DNA of 64,000 nt from Kingdonia uniflora. Taxonomy: Eukaryota > Streptophyta > Magnoliopsida > Ranunculales > Circaeasteraceae. Shown one piece after another: positions 32,201 to 46,600 of this stretch. The position numbers and the translations under genes are program-made. The notes beneath the pieces are model-generated. The model searched no databases and was not told the DNA's origin. It saw nothing but the letters and a program-made list of their open reading frames with translations. The stretch is taken from NCBI GenBank assembly GCA_014058105.1, contig JACGCM010002266.1, forward strand, positions 62,001 through 126,000. The letters run 5' to 3'. How positions within the stretch are numbered: position 1 is the first letter of the stretch; every line of letters begins with the position of its first letter.

Positions 32201-34060
32201 TGATATTTTTGAACGCCACAGAAGTAATGAAGTGGTATCTCACCGGAATGAATATTCTCCAGGGAGATTTCGTCGAAGAAGTCCATTTTCTGAAGATACT
32301 TCAGATTTTGTGGACGATGATTTTCCATTTCACGAGGCAAAGAAACTAAAGATAGGGCAGTTTCCTAGGGATAAAAAGCTTCCCGAGTATTCTTTCTTCG
32401 ATCCAGGACCCAAGAAAATGCACTCTAGCCTTTCCAAAACATTTGTTGGGTTGTCGGAACATGAGACTTACGATAAAAAATTTGGGAATGCTGGGTCTTT
32501 AAGTTCAAACAGAATTTCTGATCATCCAATGCATATAGGCCGTCTTCCTTTGGAAAATGATGATTCTTGGAAACCAACCAGTAGGTTTGAAGCAGGTTCT
32601 GGTTCTTTGCCTACAAACTCAAACCCTCTTAAGTTGCAAGCCTTCACTCCTGAATCATATCAGTCTTCATTGAATGGAGAGTGGAAGTGGGAAGGAACTA
32701 TAGCCAAGGGAGGAACTCCTGTCTGCCGAGCTCGATGCTTTCCTGTGGGCAAACTCCTGGACATTACGTTGTAAGTTATAGTTGTTTTTTGTAATATGTC
32801 TTTTTAAAATGGACTCTTGAGATCTTGGTTGTGAACTGTGCTTTTTGTTTCAGGCCTGACTTCTTAAATTGCACGGCGAGGACAGGTCTTGATATGCTTG
32901 AAAAGCATTTCTATCAAGCTGCTAGTGCCTTTGTGGTATTTTTTGTTCCAGGAAGTGATGCTGATATCTCACTCTATAACGAATTCTTACATTATTTGGG
33001 GGAAAAGCAAAGAGCTGCAGTTTCTAAATTGGGCGAGAAGACAACCCTGTTCCTTGTACCGCCGTCAGAATTTTCAGAGAAAGTGCTGAAAGTTCCAGGA
33101 AAAATGAGCATCTCTGGTGTCATCTTAAAGTTCCAGCACCCAACAGGTTCTGATTTTGGGCCTCTACTGGATTCAAAGCTTCCATCCTTTAACGAAGATA
33201 TTGGTTCTTACCCAGAGTCAACATCACCCGACCTGAGGCCATCTGCTCATACTCAAAATCAAAGTTACCTCACCAGCTCATCTTCAGAACCTTTTCCTCC
33301 ACTAAATCCAATTCCAACAACAATACGGAAACCAGGACACGAACAACTTCCTTATTTGGGGAATATGACTGGATCTGGATCAGCTGGGTTAGCATCCTTT
33401 TCTAGTTCTATGGCAAGAGAATCTGAATCTCTGAACGAGAACAGGTTGTGTCAGTCGGTTGCGAACCAAAACCAAAACCAAAGCCAAAACTCAAATACAT
33501 TGCCGCTTAACCCTGCATTGTTGCCAAACTCTACCCTGCCTCCAAGCTGGTCTTTTCCCCAGTCCCAGAATCGAAGTGCTGCCCAAGCATCTGATGATAC
33601 CATAAAACATGATCATCTTTCCGCTAAGACAAGTTCATCCTCTTATATACCAGGAATTGTAGATAAGTTCTGTTATCAGGAAAGCAAACCTCATATTCCT
33701 TCGCCAATTCCATTGCTACAACCTGAACAACTTGTACAATTAGCATCTCTTCTTGGGCAACGACAGCAACACCAAGGCAACGGTGGTCCAGTTTTATCAG
33801 CAGAACAAGCATTGCGATCTTCTCAGATTCAGGGGTCTTCATCTATCTCGTCATCTCAAGGTCAAGTGCATCAGTCATTGCAGTCCACACCAAATACTGC
33901 TCATAGCACCACTAATACAGTTATGCAAACGAGTCGTACACAGAATCAGGATGGTGATGCTAGAGAAGAGACAGAAACTGATCCACAAAAACGTCTCCAG
34001 GCAACATTGCAACTCGCTGCAGCTCTTCTTCAACAAATCCAACAACAGTCAAAGGTCTGA
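26201..34060 (+). CDS. FPA-like SPEN-family RNA-binding protein (two RRMs + SPOC)
   Basis: Nuclear RNA-binding protein of the SPEN family, related to FPA, which acts in 3'-end choice of transcripts. Exons: 26201-26203 (only the ATG), 26274-26600, 31536-32770 and 32854-34060, giving 923 residues. Order: MIGRGGGRDRYHNRGEY, RRM1 (about 38-110, RHLWVGNLF...GRSYAFVNF), charged linker, RRM2 (about 163-238, CEVLWVGF...GRSYAFVQF), Ser/Arg-containing middle, SPOC domain (about 494-630, WKWEGTIAKGGTPVCRARC, FVVFFVPGSD, TLFLVPPSEF), and a Gln/Ser-rich end. With two RRMs it resembles Arabidopsis At4g12640 more than FPA, which has three. Intron 2 is 4.9 kb. All junctions are GT-AG and in phase. Confidence 0.93.
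27735..28013 (+). other. Unrecognised open stretch inside the FPA-like intron
   Basis: An open reading of about 93 codons: LKNLDEDIVFERIGNFSNIP, VTTFRDQEYIFDVSHGSAFI, ENAMSVLANRILRIFSIASE, then a tail that runs into the 107-bp duplication. Its composition looks protein-like rather than random and it may be an inserted gene fragment, but I cannot name a family. It has no good start and is intronic. Confidence 0.35.
27989..28202. repeat. 107-bp tandem duplication with internal 8-bp repeats
   Basis: Two copies (offset 107 bp) beginning aagaagggcaattaattgga. Each contains five copies of tttcacat. Nearly identical, so recent. Lies in the FPA-like intron. Confidence 0.9.
28203..31530. other. Rest of the long FPA-like intron
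   Basis: About 3.3 kb without recognisable coding content; a T-run occurs at 31447-31464. Short ORFs (28907-29131 minus, 30844-31035 plus) carry no domain. Likely old repeat insertions. Confidence 0.45.
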
Positions 34061-34337
34061 TAGTGTGTCCATGTTATTAGTCGAAAAATCAGACATTATT
34101 GTGACATCTTTACCTTTTAACTTTGCCTTTGTAATTTATGTTAGCTGCTTTAGTTACTTGTGTTGGCCTCAAAACTTGATTGTTATTGACATACAAAACT
34201 GCAATTTTATTTGGTTAGGATGCTGCTGGAGTTGGTTTGTTTTCAGTCTTATAATAATAATAAATAATTGTCTTCTTCTTTATGCTCTCTCTCTCTCATG
34301 TGGTGTGGTGTGGTGTGGTGTTGAAAAAGAGAAAGAG

Positions 34338-36871
34338 ATGTTCTCTGGTTTGATTCAACACGAAGACGACATCCTTCTTCATGGAGTTGGAGTTGGAGTT
34401 GGAGTTGGAATTCAAACTCATCAGCAAGACAACAACCCGTACAATCTGGTTCTGACCTCGGATCCCAAACCCCGTCTCCGTTGGACTGTTGACCTCCATG
34501 AACGATTCGTTGATGCTGTTACTCAGCTCGGTGGACCTGATAGTAAGCCCCCCTTTTTCTTCAATATTTTGCTTCAAATATATCTATATGTTATTGTATA
34601 CAAATAGGAGATATCACTCGACTTTGGGCATATACTTGAATTTATTGCAATTTGATTTGATTTGAAATGCAGAAGCAACACCTAAGACCCTTTTACGGAC
34701 TATGGGCGTAAAAGGACTGACTCTTTTCCACTTGAAGAGTCATCTTCAGGTTACCAACTTTCTCTTCACTCTTATTTTGAGTCTATTATCTTCATACTAA
34801 CCAATCATGCTTTTTCTTTGTTTCAGAAATACAGACTAGGAAAGCAATCAGGCAAGGATTTTATTGACGTGCCCAAAGATGGTAGGATCTGTTTTTAACT
34901 CTTACTGCATCTTATAATAGGGATCATTTGGGTTATTCAGAAGTAGAGTCTTCATTTGCTCGCTTAATCATCAAGCACTTTGATTGGATTGCAGGATAGC
35001 GATTCAATGCAAATTCACTATGTACTAGGCATTCGTATATGCAATTTTCAAAAAATACATTACGGGCTGGACATTCTTATGGTGATGTATCAATGGGTTT
35101 TTTTTTAAGTTATTTGCCTTATTAAGGTGAAGAGTCCAAGTAGATGTGTTTTTTTTAAGTTATAGTGATGTATCAATGGGTTTTCAAAAAAGTCCGAGTA
35201 GATGCGTTTTTTTTAAGTTATTTGCCTTATTAAGGTGAAGAGTCACTTTATACAAAGGATGTATTTCGTGAAAAGAAAAGGGCAAGAATTTTTGTAAAAT
35301 TTAACAATCTACACTATTTTATGGTTGTTTTTGTTTAAAATTTCTTACTTTTTGCACTAATGTCTGAAAAAGCATTATATGTCGGTCTCCACACCGCTTA
35401 ACGGTATACTAGTATTAACCTGTCCGAACATTGTACTTTCAAACTGATTTTTCCTCTGTTTAACTGTATCAATACCAGGTTACCTTTTGAGTAGTCCAGT
35501 CACTGGTATTTCCTCTCCAAGCTTGCCTACTTCTGATATGAATGAGTAAGTTACAGAGATACATCTTATTTTATAGGTTTTAGTTGTTGTTCAAGTCTTG
35601 TATCCGCTTATATATGTGTAACGTCTAACGTGATATATGATGTTGGTATTCAGGGGATATGAAGTTAAAGAGGCGTTAAGAGCTCAAATGGAAGTGCAGA
35701 GGAGATTGCATCTGCAAGTTGAGGTAAGATGCATCCCTCCCCTATCCCGACGCCATTTACAAAATTCTTGTCCAGATGGATATGTTGGCGCTTCACTTTC
35801 CTAATCAAATGTAACTGTCTAAACATACTTCATTTGCCTGGCATTATAACCTAGTTACTGAGGGGAAATAAACTCTACATTTGACGGATATGGACATTTT
35901 CCTCTTTACCCTGTCTTTTGATTACAAAAAGAACCTTACTATCAAAATTCCATAGAACATACTAACTAGAAAACCATGCAATATTTATGTCGTACATTGT
36001 TCTACTATGTTTTTAAGTACTGAGATTATGCTCTAGCTCATTGTGACAGAAAATTTTCAGTTTTCACGGAGGGCTCATTTCTCAAATATATGGGAAACCA
36101 TTTCCCCTCTAATGATAATGTGTAGGCTGTAGCACACTCATTTAACTTATAATAGCTTCTTTACTAGGCCCAATACAAAGTTTAATGGGAATACATGAAC
36201 AAGGAGCATAACCAAACAATTAAAGGAAACTTCATTTTTTTTTTCTTTTACCTTGTTGTCATAAAAATTTGCAGATAGTACTAAAATTTAATGTAAATAC
36301 TTATAAAAAAAGAAGAAGTATAACCTAACAATCAAAAGATACTTCATTCTGGTTCCTTAAATTACATTAGCAGTTATCATTGTCGTTTCTTATTTGTTTC
36401 CACATTAGTCGAACCACATGATCTCTTATATGGTTCATTCCCTAACTAGCTTCGATTTCTCTTAATCATGTCATAATGCAGGTTGAGAAGCATGTGCAAA
36501 TTCGGAAGGATGCAGAGCAGAAATATGTGGAAGCCATGCTGGAGAGAGCATGTAAAATGCTTGCTGATCAAAGTCTTGGAGGAGATGCAGGTGGATTAGA
36601 GGTTCCTCCAAAAGACCGTTTGGGCTTATACTCTGCATCAAGTGAAGCAGCAAGAGTTCAACAAAGAGCTGATTGTTCAACAGAGAGTTGCCTAACTTCA
36701 CACGGGAGTCCTATGGAAAATTGCAACGCGGGAGGCAAGAAAAGGGTGCGGAATGTAGAGCCTACGAGGGATGGTCTAGTTTGGGTGGAGGCTGAAGGCA
36801 GAAGCAACCAGAGTATGGATGTGAACCCACATTCTATGGGCATGGGATTCTGTAGGTTCAAGGAAATATGA
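34338..36871 (+). CDS. MYB-CC (GARP) transcription factor, PHL-type
   Basis: Exons 34338-34542, 34673-34749, 34827-34881, 35479-35545, 35654-35723 and 36482-36871 give 287 residues, all phases consistent. The GARP/MYB domain (about 44-105) reads KPRLRWTVDLHERFVDAVTQ, LGGPDKATPKTLLRTMGVKG and LTLFHLKSHLQKYRLGK, with the SHLQKYR DNA-contact motif. A coiled coil follows (EALRAQMEVQRRLHLQVEVE, then ERACKML). MYB-CC proteins of this kind bind P1BS-like sites and several control phosphate responses. The usual LHEQLE signature of the coiled coil is LHLQVE here. The short repeat GVGVGVG near the N-terminus comes from ggagtt repeats. By eye it groups with PHL2/PHL3-like proteins; that placement is tentative. 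Confidence 0.9.
35090..35265. repeat. Intronic direct repeat in the MYB-CC gene
   Basis: The stretch ttaagttatttgccttatta, followed by aggtgaagagtc, occurs twice about 113 bp apart, with a partial third (ttaagttatagtgatg). Confidence 0.75.
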
Positions 36872-37757
36872 TCCTTAAGTTAATATAGGGCTTTTACGGC
36901 CTAATAGTGTCATAGTGATCAAATAACTGGTTTGAAGCTATGTATTTATTGGCACCAACTGTTTACTTTTTTGTGTTGGTTGCTGCTCATGCCTATAATA
37001 CACTGTTTTTTTTTGTTAATGTTTTATGTTTACCGAGCATATACAGCAGCTAGGTGAAGGATGACATGGCGAGAAGAGAGAGTGAATTTACCCTCTTTTC
37101 TCTCTAATCCACCCACATCGCACTTCTGAACTGTGGGGCATCAAAAACTAAGCTCTCATTCCCCACTTCTGAACAAAAATACCAATTATTAAATCAAATA
37201 CATGGCGTTGTTTTATTCGCTTGGATACCCCTCACTTCTGAACTGTAGGACATTAAAAGCGTTGCAATCTTAACACGTGGCTAGATCTCAGTCGTTTGGA
37301 TACCCCTCACTTCTAAACTGTATGACATTAAAAGCATTGCAATCTTAACACGTGGCTAGATTTCAGACGTTGGTTGTCCCACGCAATTCTGAATTACGGT
37401 GATTAGTATTCACCTTCTTTGATGGATGGGGAAACTACTCCGTGGATTGTGTTGGGGTGAATTCACCTACCCTACTACTGCTGCATATGCTCTTATACCC
37501 TATACTATACTATAGGATAGGGATGCAGCAGGTAGAGATTGATTACAAGAAGAAAAAGTTTGGCATAAGATTCCGTGTAGGCGGCAGAATGGATTCCGTT
37601 AGTATCGACAGGACTGCCCTGCCCTGCCCTGCCCGTATTGGTTAGGTGACCGGATTAGCTTTTAAAATTAATAATTAATGAGGAATACGAAGACCTTTCC
37701 TCTGTGAGGAGAAGAGTTTGAGAAACAAAGAAAGCTTCCTTCAGATATCAATTGTCA
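36872..37757. other. Intergenic between the two MYB-CC genes
   Basis: Contains a ~75-bp tandem repeat at about 37215-37370 (gcaatcttaacacgtggcta appears twice, with tacccctcacttct). Also a purine-rich leader and (ccctg)n at 37616-37633. No coding domain. Confidence 0.5.
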
Positions 37758-39775
37758 ATGGGTCTGAACAACAACAACAACAACAACAATTCTAGGCAAC
37801 GTTTGCGTTGGACACACGAGCTTCATGAACGCTTTGTCGATGCTGTTGCTCAACTCGGTGGCCCAGATAGTGAGTGATGTTATTCTTGCTGCTTTCTTTT
37901 AATTATATATGAGTTATGGAAGTCTCTAAGTCTCTCAACTGTGTGTTATTATCAAGGAGCCACTCCAAAAGGTGTCCTTAGAGCTATGGCTGAACAGGGT
38001 TTGACTATATACCATGTCAAAAGTCACTTACAGGTAAACCAATTCACATCCATCTCTTATTCATTCAATTGCATTTCCTATCTAAATCTAACTCTTTTTT
38101 TCGATCTAGAAATATCGCCTTGCAAAGTACCTTCCTGACTCTACTTCTCAAGGTATGCTTCTTTCTCATGGACTAATCTATTATTTGATAACAAGGGCAA
38201 GTTGGACAACCACTACTTACTGATTGATTTATAGTCGAATCAGATATTCAGTTAGATTAAGACATTTTAAGTAAAATAAAAAACAAATGGCCAACATCAT
38301 ATGTCTAAATTCCGGAAACATCAGTTTGTTATATTTTGTTAGCTATGATTCATTTGTGAATTGTAATTGTGGAATGAAAATACGAAAGAATTAAGACCTA
38401 GCAAAGAAAGAGGACGGCGGGAACATGAGTTTGTTCTTTTTTGTTCAAAAAACATTTGTCATGTGACTCGATATTGATCTTATTTCCAACAATTCACTAA
38501 TCCAGTACCTAAGATGTTTGCTTTATTAACTATAAAATTTGATCAGTCAATTCAAAAGAAAATTTTCAAGATGGAAGCAAAAACCAGTAATGAGAAGTTG
38601 GTATTTGGTATGCTTTAGAGTAATAAATACAGTACTACTTGCTAAATGTAGGGAAAAGGGCTGATAACAAAGAAGCAGGGGACTCCTTTTCCAGCTTGGA
38701 TGGTTCATCGTAAGTAAAAATTTCTCATTCAAGCTTTAAATAGCTCAGAATTTCATATTCAAGTATGTAAATGTACCAAGACAATCCTCTAATGTTGACT
38801 AGAAACCACAAGTATGCCTTGTAAGTACCCGTGGCACTTGTGCAGTTCTATGGATATGAGGTGGACACAGTAATATATTAGATTGGCTAATCCATACCAT
38901 CCAATCTCCAGTTCTAAGTTTTTTTGTCTGCAGAGGGATACAAATTACAGAAGCACTCAAGCTGCAAATGGAGGTGCAAAAGCGATTGCACGAACAATTG
39001 GAGGCAAAGTTTTTTCCCTTCACATTTAGACTAAGTTTTAAGCTTCTTGTGATAATACTTATGCTTAACTTAATGCTTTAGCTATCAAACTAAGACGTTG
39101 TTTGGTGTCATGTCAATGCCATGTATACAGAATGTAGGGAATGTCTGTTAAGATATACTGAATTATGTTAGTTGGTAATCCTAAGATTCTTTTCCAGGCT
39201 TGCTCAATTTATACTTTACGCCTCTGTTGTGAATCTTTGAGCTTCCATCGTGTTATTGATATACTTTTTCCATTATGAACATAAATTTATAGGTCCAGAG
39301 GCAACTACAGTTACGGATAGAAGCCCAAGGCAAGTATCTTAAGAAAATTATTGAAGAACAGCAGCGGCTTAGTGGAGATGTACCCGAAGCAACCACTTTG
39401 ATGATCCGGGAATCTGATAACAAGACTGATCCATCAACTCCTGCTCCAACCTCAGAGTTACCCATTCAAGACAAGGGCGATAAAGAACGTTCCACAGGCA
39501 AGAGTATCTCTGGCGGCAATGAGTCTTTCTCATCTTGCCACGAGCCTCTCACTCCAGATTCTGGATGCTTATCAGAGAGCGCAAGAGGTGATGTGTTTCC
39601 CAAGAAGCAGCGTGTAAACATGGGCCCCACACCTAATGTACCAGAGATGGTGCTCACACACCAAATTTTGAATTCATTGAGCCCAAATTTCCCTGTGAAG
39701 GACTTCAGTCCATTGTCAGGAAGTTTTGTAACGGACAAGTATCAGTTTGAAGCTGTTTCAGGCCATGGTTTATGA
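37758..39775 (+). CDS. PHL7: MYB-CC (GARP) transcription factor, PHL7-like
   Basis: Exons 37758-37869, 37957-38033, 38110-38152, 38652-38709, 38934-39003 and 39293-39775 give 280 residues. MGLNNNNNNNNSRQ is followed by the GARP domain (about 14-75: RLRWTHELHERFVDAVAQLG, ATPKGVLRAMAEQGLTIYHV, KSHLQKYRLAKYLPD). The full MYB-CC coiled coil follows (ITEALKLQMEVQKRLHEQLE, VQRQLQLRIEAQGKYLKKII). The C-terminal half is Ser/Pro-rich with PLTPDSGCLSES. The match to Arabidopsis PHL7 (At2g01060) type proteins is close along the length. The intron after 39003 needs a GC donor (GAG|gcaaag); reading through without it would run to a stop after about 20 codons, so a GC-AG intron is the better model. Confidence 0.92.
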
Positions 39776-40588
39776 TCCTCCGTGTTTGTAATGCTTAGTT
39801 CTCCTTCTCATTTATGTATTGTATTTGATTTGTTGTTTATAAATCAAAGAACTATATAATTCTGATTTCGTATGTTTTGGATATTTATATAATCATCCCT
39901 TTTTCAGATTTTAGCAAAAATTTATTACTTGCTTTATAATGAATAGAATTAGCCTTCAGTTTGCATATCAATAGTATTGAATTACTAGTCCTTTCTAATA
40001 TTCATGGAACCGAACCGTCATGGAGCCACCCTTCCCTGACAAATGGTCATAAACCAGTTAACTCACCCGTTGGACACGCGGGACGGGACGGACAATCTAA
40101 ATTATGCTATCCATATTTTCCTACTCTCCTTCGCAGATATATAACATTCCGCCGTTTGATTCGGGGTGGAACTATGACAAGAAAAAAAAAAAAAAAAAAA
40201 AAACCCGGTCCAGCCGAACCGGAGGAAATGAAGAGGTCTGTTTTTAAAGGTAGAGTCATTCTAATCCAACTATTATATACACGGTCTATACTCTTCGCTA
40301 AAAAAAAAAGATTGGATTTTTATTTTCTGAGGCACCAACTTTTGAGGTAATCTCAAGCTCCTCTTCCTTATTGTGTAATTATCATAATTATAATTTTAGG
40401 GTTTTGATCTCCATCGTTGCTTTTAGGGTTAGGGTTTGTAAGATCGAGTTACTGGGTTATTATTAGTTGTAATTTTGATGTAGTAACCCTTCCTTATTTG
40501 TTTGCTGTAATTTTGATGGGTTTGTTTATTTATGATGATGATGAGTGTTAAGTGTTTTGTTATGGCACTATTAGAATTGTAATCTGCA
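39776..40588. other. Intergenic; E2 promoter and leader
   Basis: Holds an A-run at 40181-40201 and the teloboxes described separately. A plus-strand ORF at 39961-40350 spans the A-run and is not gene-like. Confidence 0.5.
40397..40440 (+). promoter_or_regulatory. Teloboxes in the E2 leader
   Basis: Ttttagggttttgatc and tttagggttagggtttg lie 150-190 bp before the ATG. Telobox (AAACCCTAA) motifs are common in leaders of highly expressed plant housekeeping genes. Confidence 0.5.
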
Positions 40589-42947
<2,359 letters not shown>

Positions 42948-43511
42948 TGATAGGATAAGGTCCTATCAGTAAATAAAACCTGAAGCTCCCAAAGATGCAA
43001 GATCTTTTTTAGTATCTTTAAACCTTTTTGTTTATGTTTGGAAAGTATATATGGATTTCCTGCGAAGTCAAGTTGGATATATTCTTGGATATTGCGTATA
43101 ATTTCATGTTCTTGGTTCTGGAGTTTATGATATATGCCATGCAATCTTTGTGGCTGGATATATAATCTCGTGATGTTCATGAGTTGTATACATCCTTATA
43201 TCTGAATGTTGTTATTTGTTAATATCTCCATGTCCCAAAACCAATAGTTGACATAGCTTCGGTTGCTAACAAGTATATGATCTTTCCGCCGGTGGACCGA
43301 CCGCGAACCAACTCCGATCATACTGAAAAAAATAAAAAATAAAAAATAAAAATGCAGTTATTATTAAAGAGGGCAAACTGGTAGTTTTGTAATGGATAGA
43401 GAGAGAGAGAGAGAGAGAGATTATCCACACCTGTATTTGAGACTCAGCAGCAGATAACTACAATCTCTTCTTTCTGATTGTCGATTTCTTAGCAGCAGGG
43501 AAGGTTAAACA

Positions 43512-43543
<32 letters not shown>

Positions 43544-43616
43544 TGTAATTTCATTTATTTGTTGTTTTATTATAATAATAATAATAATAGGGTTAACATT
43601 TGAAATAGAATCGGAT
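42948..43616. other. E2 3' flank and WD40 gene promoter/leader with microsatellites
   Basis: (GA)n at 43397-43420, (TC)n at 43508-43535 and (ATA)n at 43572-43588. The CT-rich stretch lies in the likely 5' leader of the WD40 gene. A 102-residue minus-strand ORF (42872-43180) overlaps the E2 last exon and is a shadow. Confidence 0.55.
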
Positions 43617-46600
43617 ATGTCTGAGTACCAAGGGGAAGAAGATATTGATGATTACGATATGGGTGATTCTGACTCTGAAGACATGGATAAAGTAGGTCGA
43701 GGAATGGAGTCTGATGACGATGATTATGATCACTTGAACAATAAAATCACTGATACCTCAGCTATACAAGCTAGGAGAGGCAAAGATATTCAAGGTATTC
43801 CATGGGAGAGACTCAGTATCAGCAGGGATAAGTATAGGTTGTCTAGGCTAGAACAATATAAGAATTATGAAAATATCCCTCAATCTGGACAAGCCTCACT
43901 CAAGGTATTCTTTTTTTTTTCCTTTTTTTTTAACACCTATTATTGATTATGCCTTGTAAATTTGTGTTCTTGCATGTTATTAGGAATGCAAACCTACAAG
44001 AAAAGGGGGTATGTATTATGAATTCCAAAGGAATACAAGAGCTGTCAAATCAACCATTCTTCATTTCCAGGCAACCACCTTTCCCATACTATGTCTACTA
44101 AATAAATTTACTTAAGGGCTATTTTTCTCTTCTTATTCTGTATTTGCTGAATCTCAAGTCTCAAACTGTCTGAAAATTGTGCATTATATCATATGTACCA
44201 TGCAAGGTAGTTAGTGCGTGTTGCGAATATTGCGGTAAAGTAGGCAATAATTACAAATAATCCTAATATATGTGCACATAAATCTACATATGAAATATAT
44301 TTATTAACAAAAGCATATAAAAGTGTAATAAAGCACAACTAACAGACTATATGTAAAGTAGTAAAGTAGCAAACTAACAGATCGTTGGTTTCGGAAGAGG
44401 TTCTTGGAATGTAGGTGTTTATATTATATATTTTGCTTTGAATAAGGTAATCGTATCTTGTATCTCTATCTTAATCTTATTGAGAAGCTTATATTTTTTG
44501 TAATTGTATCATGTATTAGTATCGTATCTAGATTTAACAAGGTCTTTTTCGTGTACTATTAGCGTATATTCGCACAATATTTCCCTTTTTTGTGCATTTT
44601 ATCGCGTTTCAGTAGGTTTCTCGCATTTGCGTTGCATTTGAAGATGCGATAAAAAATGAGAAAATACGACGAAATGCAACAAGATACAACGCATCTGAGT
44701 CCGGTCACATTTAAGGGGTTGCGATGGGGATGCGATGCGATTCCAGGTCGCATCAATCGCATCTCTCAAATATGCGAGCACATATCTGACTACCTTGGTA
44801 CCATGTATAATTGGCTACTTTGTTGGAAACCACCCATGATGAAGTCTCAACCATTATAGTTGCTTCAAAAGCACCCATGATGGAATTTCTAACCATTGTC
44901 AAGACTCGTTTATTTGTTATTGTAAATGGAGCAATAATTTGATCGACTGGTAGGGAGGTCACTCTACACATAACTTCACAAAAATGTTTTTAGTGGTTAT
45001 AAAACGGTTTCATAGTAGTCCATCTAAAGCAATTTTCTGCCTATTTTGCCCTTTCAAATCTGTTGCCATTATTTTAGGGAGCCTTAACAAATCTTAACCA
45101 AAGGTTTTTTTGATTCCTAAACTGTCCTTTTTAAGTATTTTCCTTTTACAAATAAGTATTTGGGCTGAAAACAGAAATAAGTTAAAAAACAATTATCCTT
45201 TGTCATTTAATTGAAACCTATAAAGTAGAAATAGTTGAATCATCGCCACATTAGTAGGAGACTTAAATCACCAAAATTATAGGAGTTTTAGAAAAGAGAG
45301 TCCCACGAATTTGTCCCTCAATTATCTCAACAAAACTCTTCAGATTCTTCTTAGTAGCTCACTCTCTCCATCTTCAAACAAATTCCTCTTTACCTCGGTG
45401 TTTGGTTGAAATTAACTTCAATAAGCAATTTCAAAGTTTTGGAGTTCATTACCAAAACTTAGAGTTCACAAAAATCATAATAAATAAAGATAGATGTTTA
45501 TTCATTACATATTTAGTTGAAGAATTGGAATTGAAGAGATCGAATGGGAATTCTTTAAGACCAACTAAGAGCCTTTAGAAGTAACACACTACTGCTAGTC
45601 CATTATAAAACTAGGAGATTGGGGGGGGGGGTCAAGTTACTCAAAAGAGAGCTCAAAATGATCCATTACCAAATAAAGGGAGAAATGAGAAGGCTTAAAA
45701 GGGCTAACTAGGCTAACCTGCTTGGCTTTTATGTTTAATTTTTTTTATGGTTGATATTTTAATCCATGGAAAAATTGTTATACTTTTCATTCCTTAGTGT
45801 TTGAGATAGTGTGGACGGATGTGTTGAAAAAAAAAATGGTAATAAAAGAAACTTGCGGTCGGTCCCACCGGTTCTCGGTATACTAGTAAATAAAATAAAT
45901 CAAACACATTTCAAAATCTTTATTTTGGGGATGTCAAGATAATGCTTTCATAGCTACTCCAATCAGGAAAAATAAAACCTGGGGAACTCCCAATTCTTTA
46001 GCAAAATAGTTGATAGGTGCAACTTGTTTCGGGGGGGGTATAATTCTAATAATTTTAAATATAATTCTCTAAGTATTTTCCTTGCCAAATATACAAACAT
46101 TTATCCTAACACCATGGTTGTTAGCATCTTAATAGGCCCCTACTCAAAAGTAATAAAATGTCTCATTTATTTGCCTACATATTATGGTGCTTTTAAAAAC
46201 AAAAATTTCCTTCCTTACAAAACCTTTATTTAAGGACTAACACTACTAATTGGTGTACTCTTATTCCTAAAATCATCAATTAATTCAATAACAAAATAGC
46301 ATCAAAATTGATAATATGTATTCCTAAAATCATCAATAGCAAATGGATTTTCACGTCTCCTTCATCTACCTAGTTGCTACACAAGTCGAAGTTAGCAGAA
46401 TACGTTTCATCTCAAGTAAATTCTAAAGACTGGACCCTACTTCAGCTTGTAACTAGGTAGATGAAGGAGACGTGAAAATCCATTTGCTATTCTGCCAATT
46501 TCGGATTTGAAAATCAATTTACCATAATACGTGTTTCTTATTACTTACACTTCTAAAAATCTTTTTAGTAAATGGATTTTGTAGGCAATTTTCTCATATC

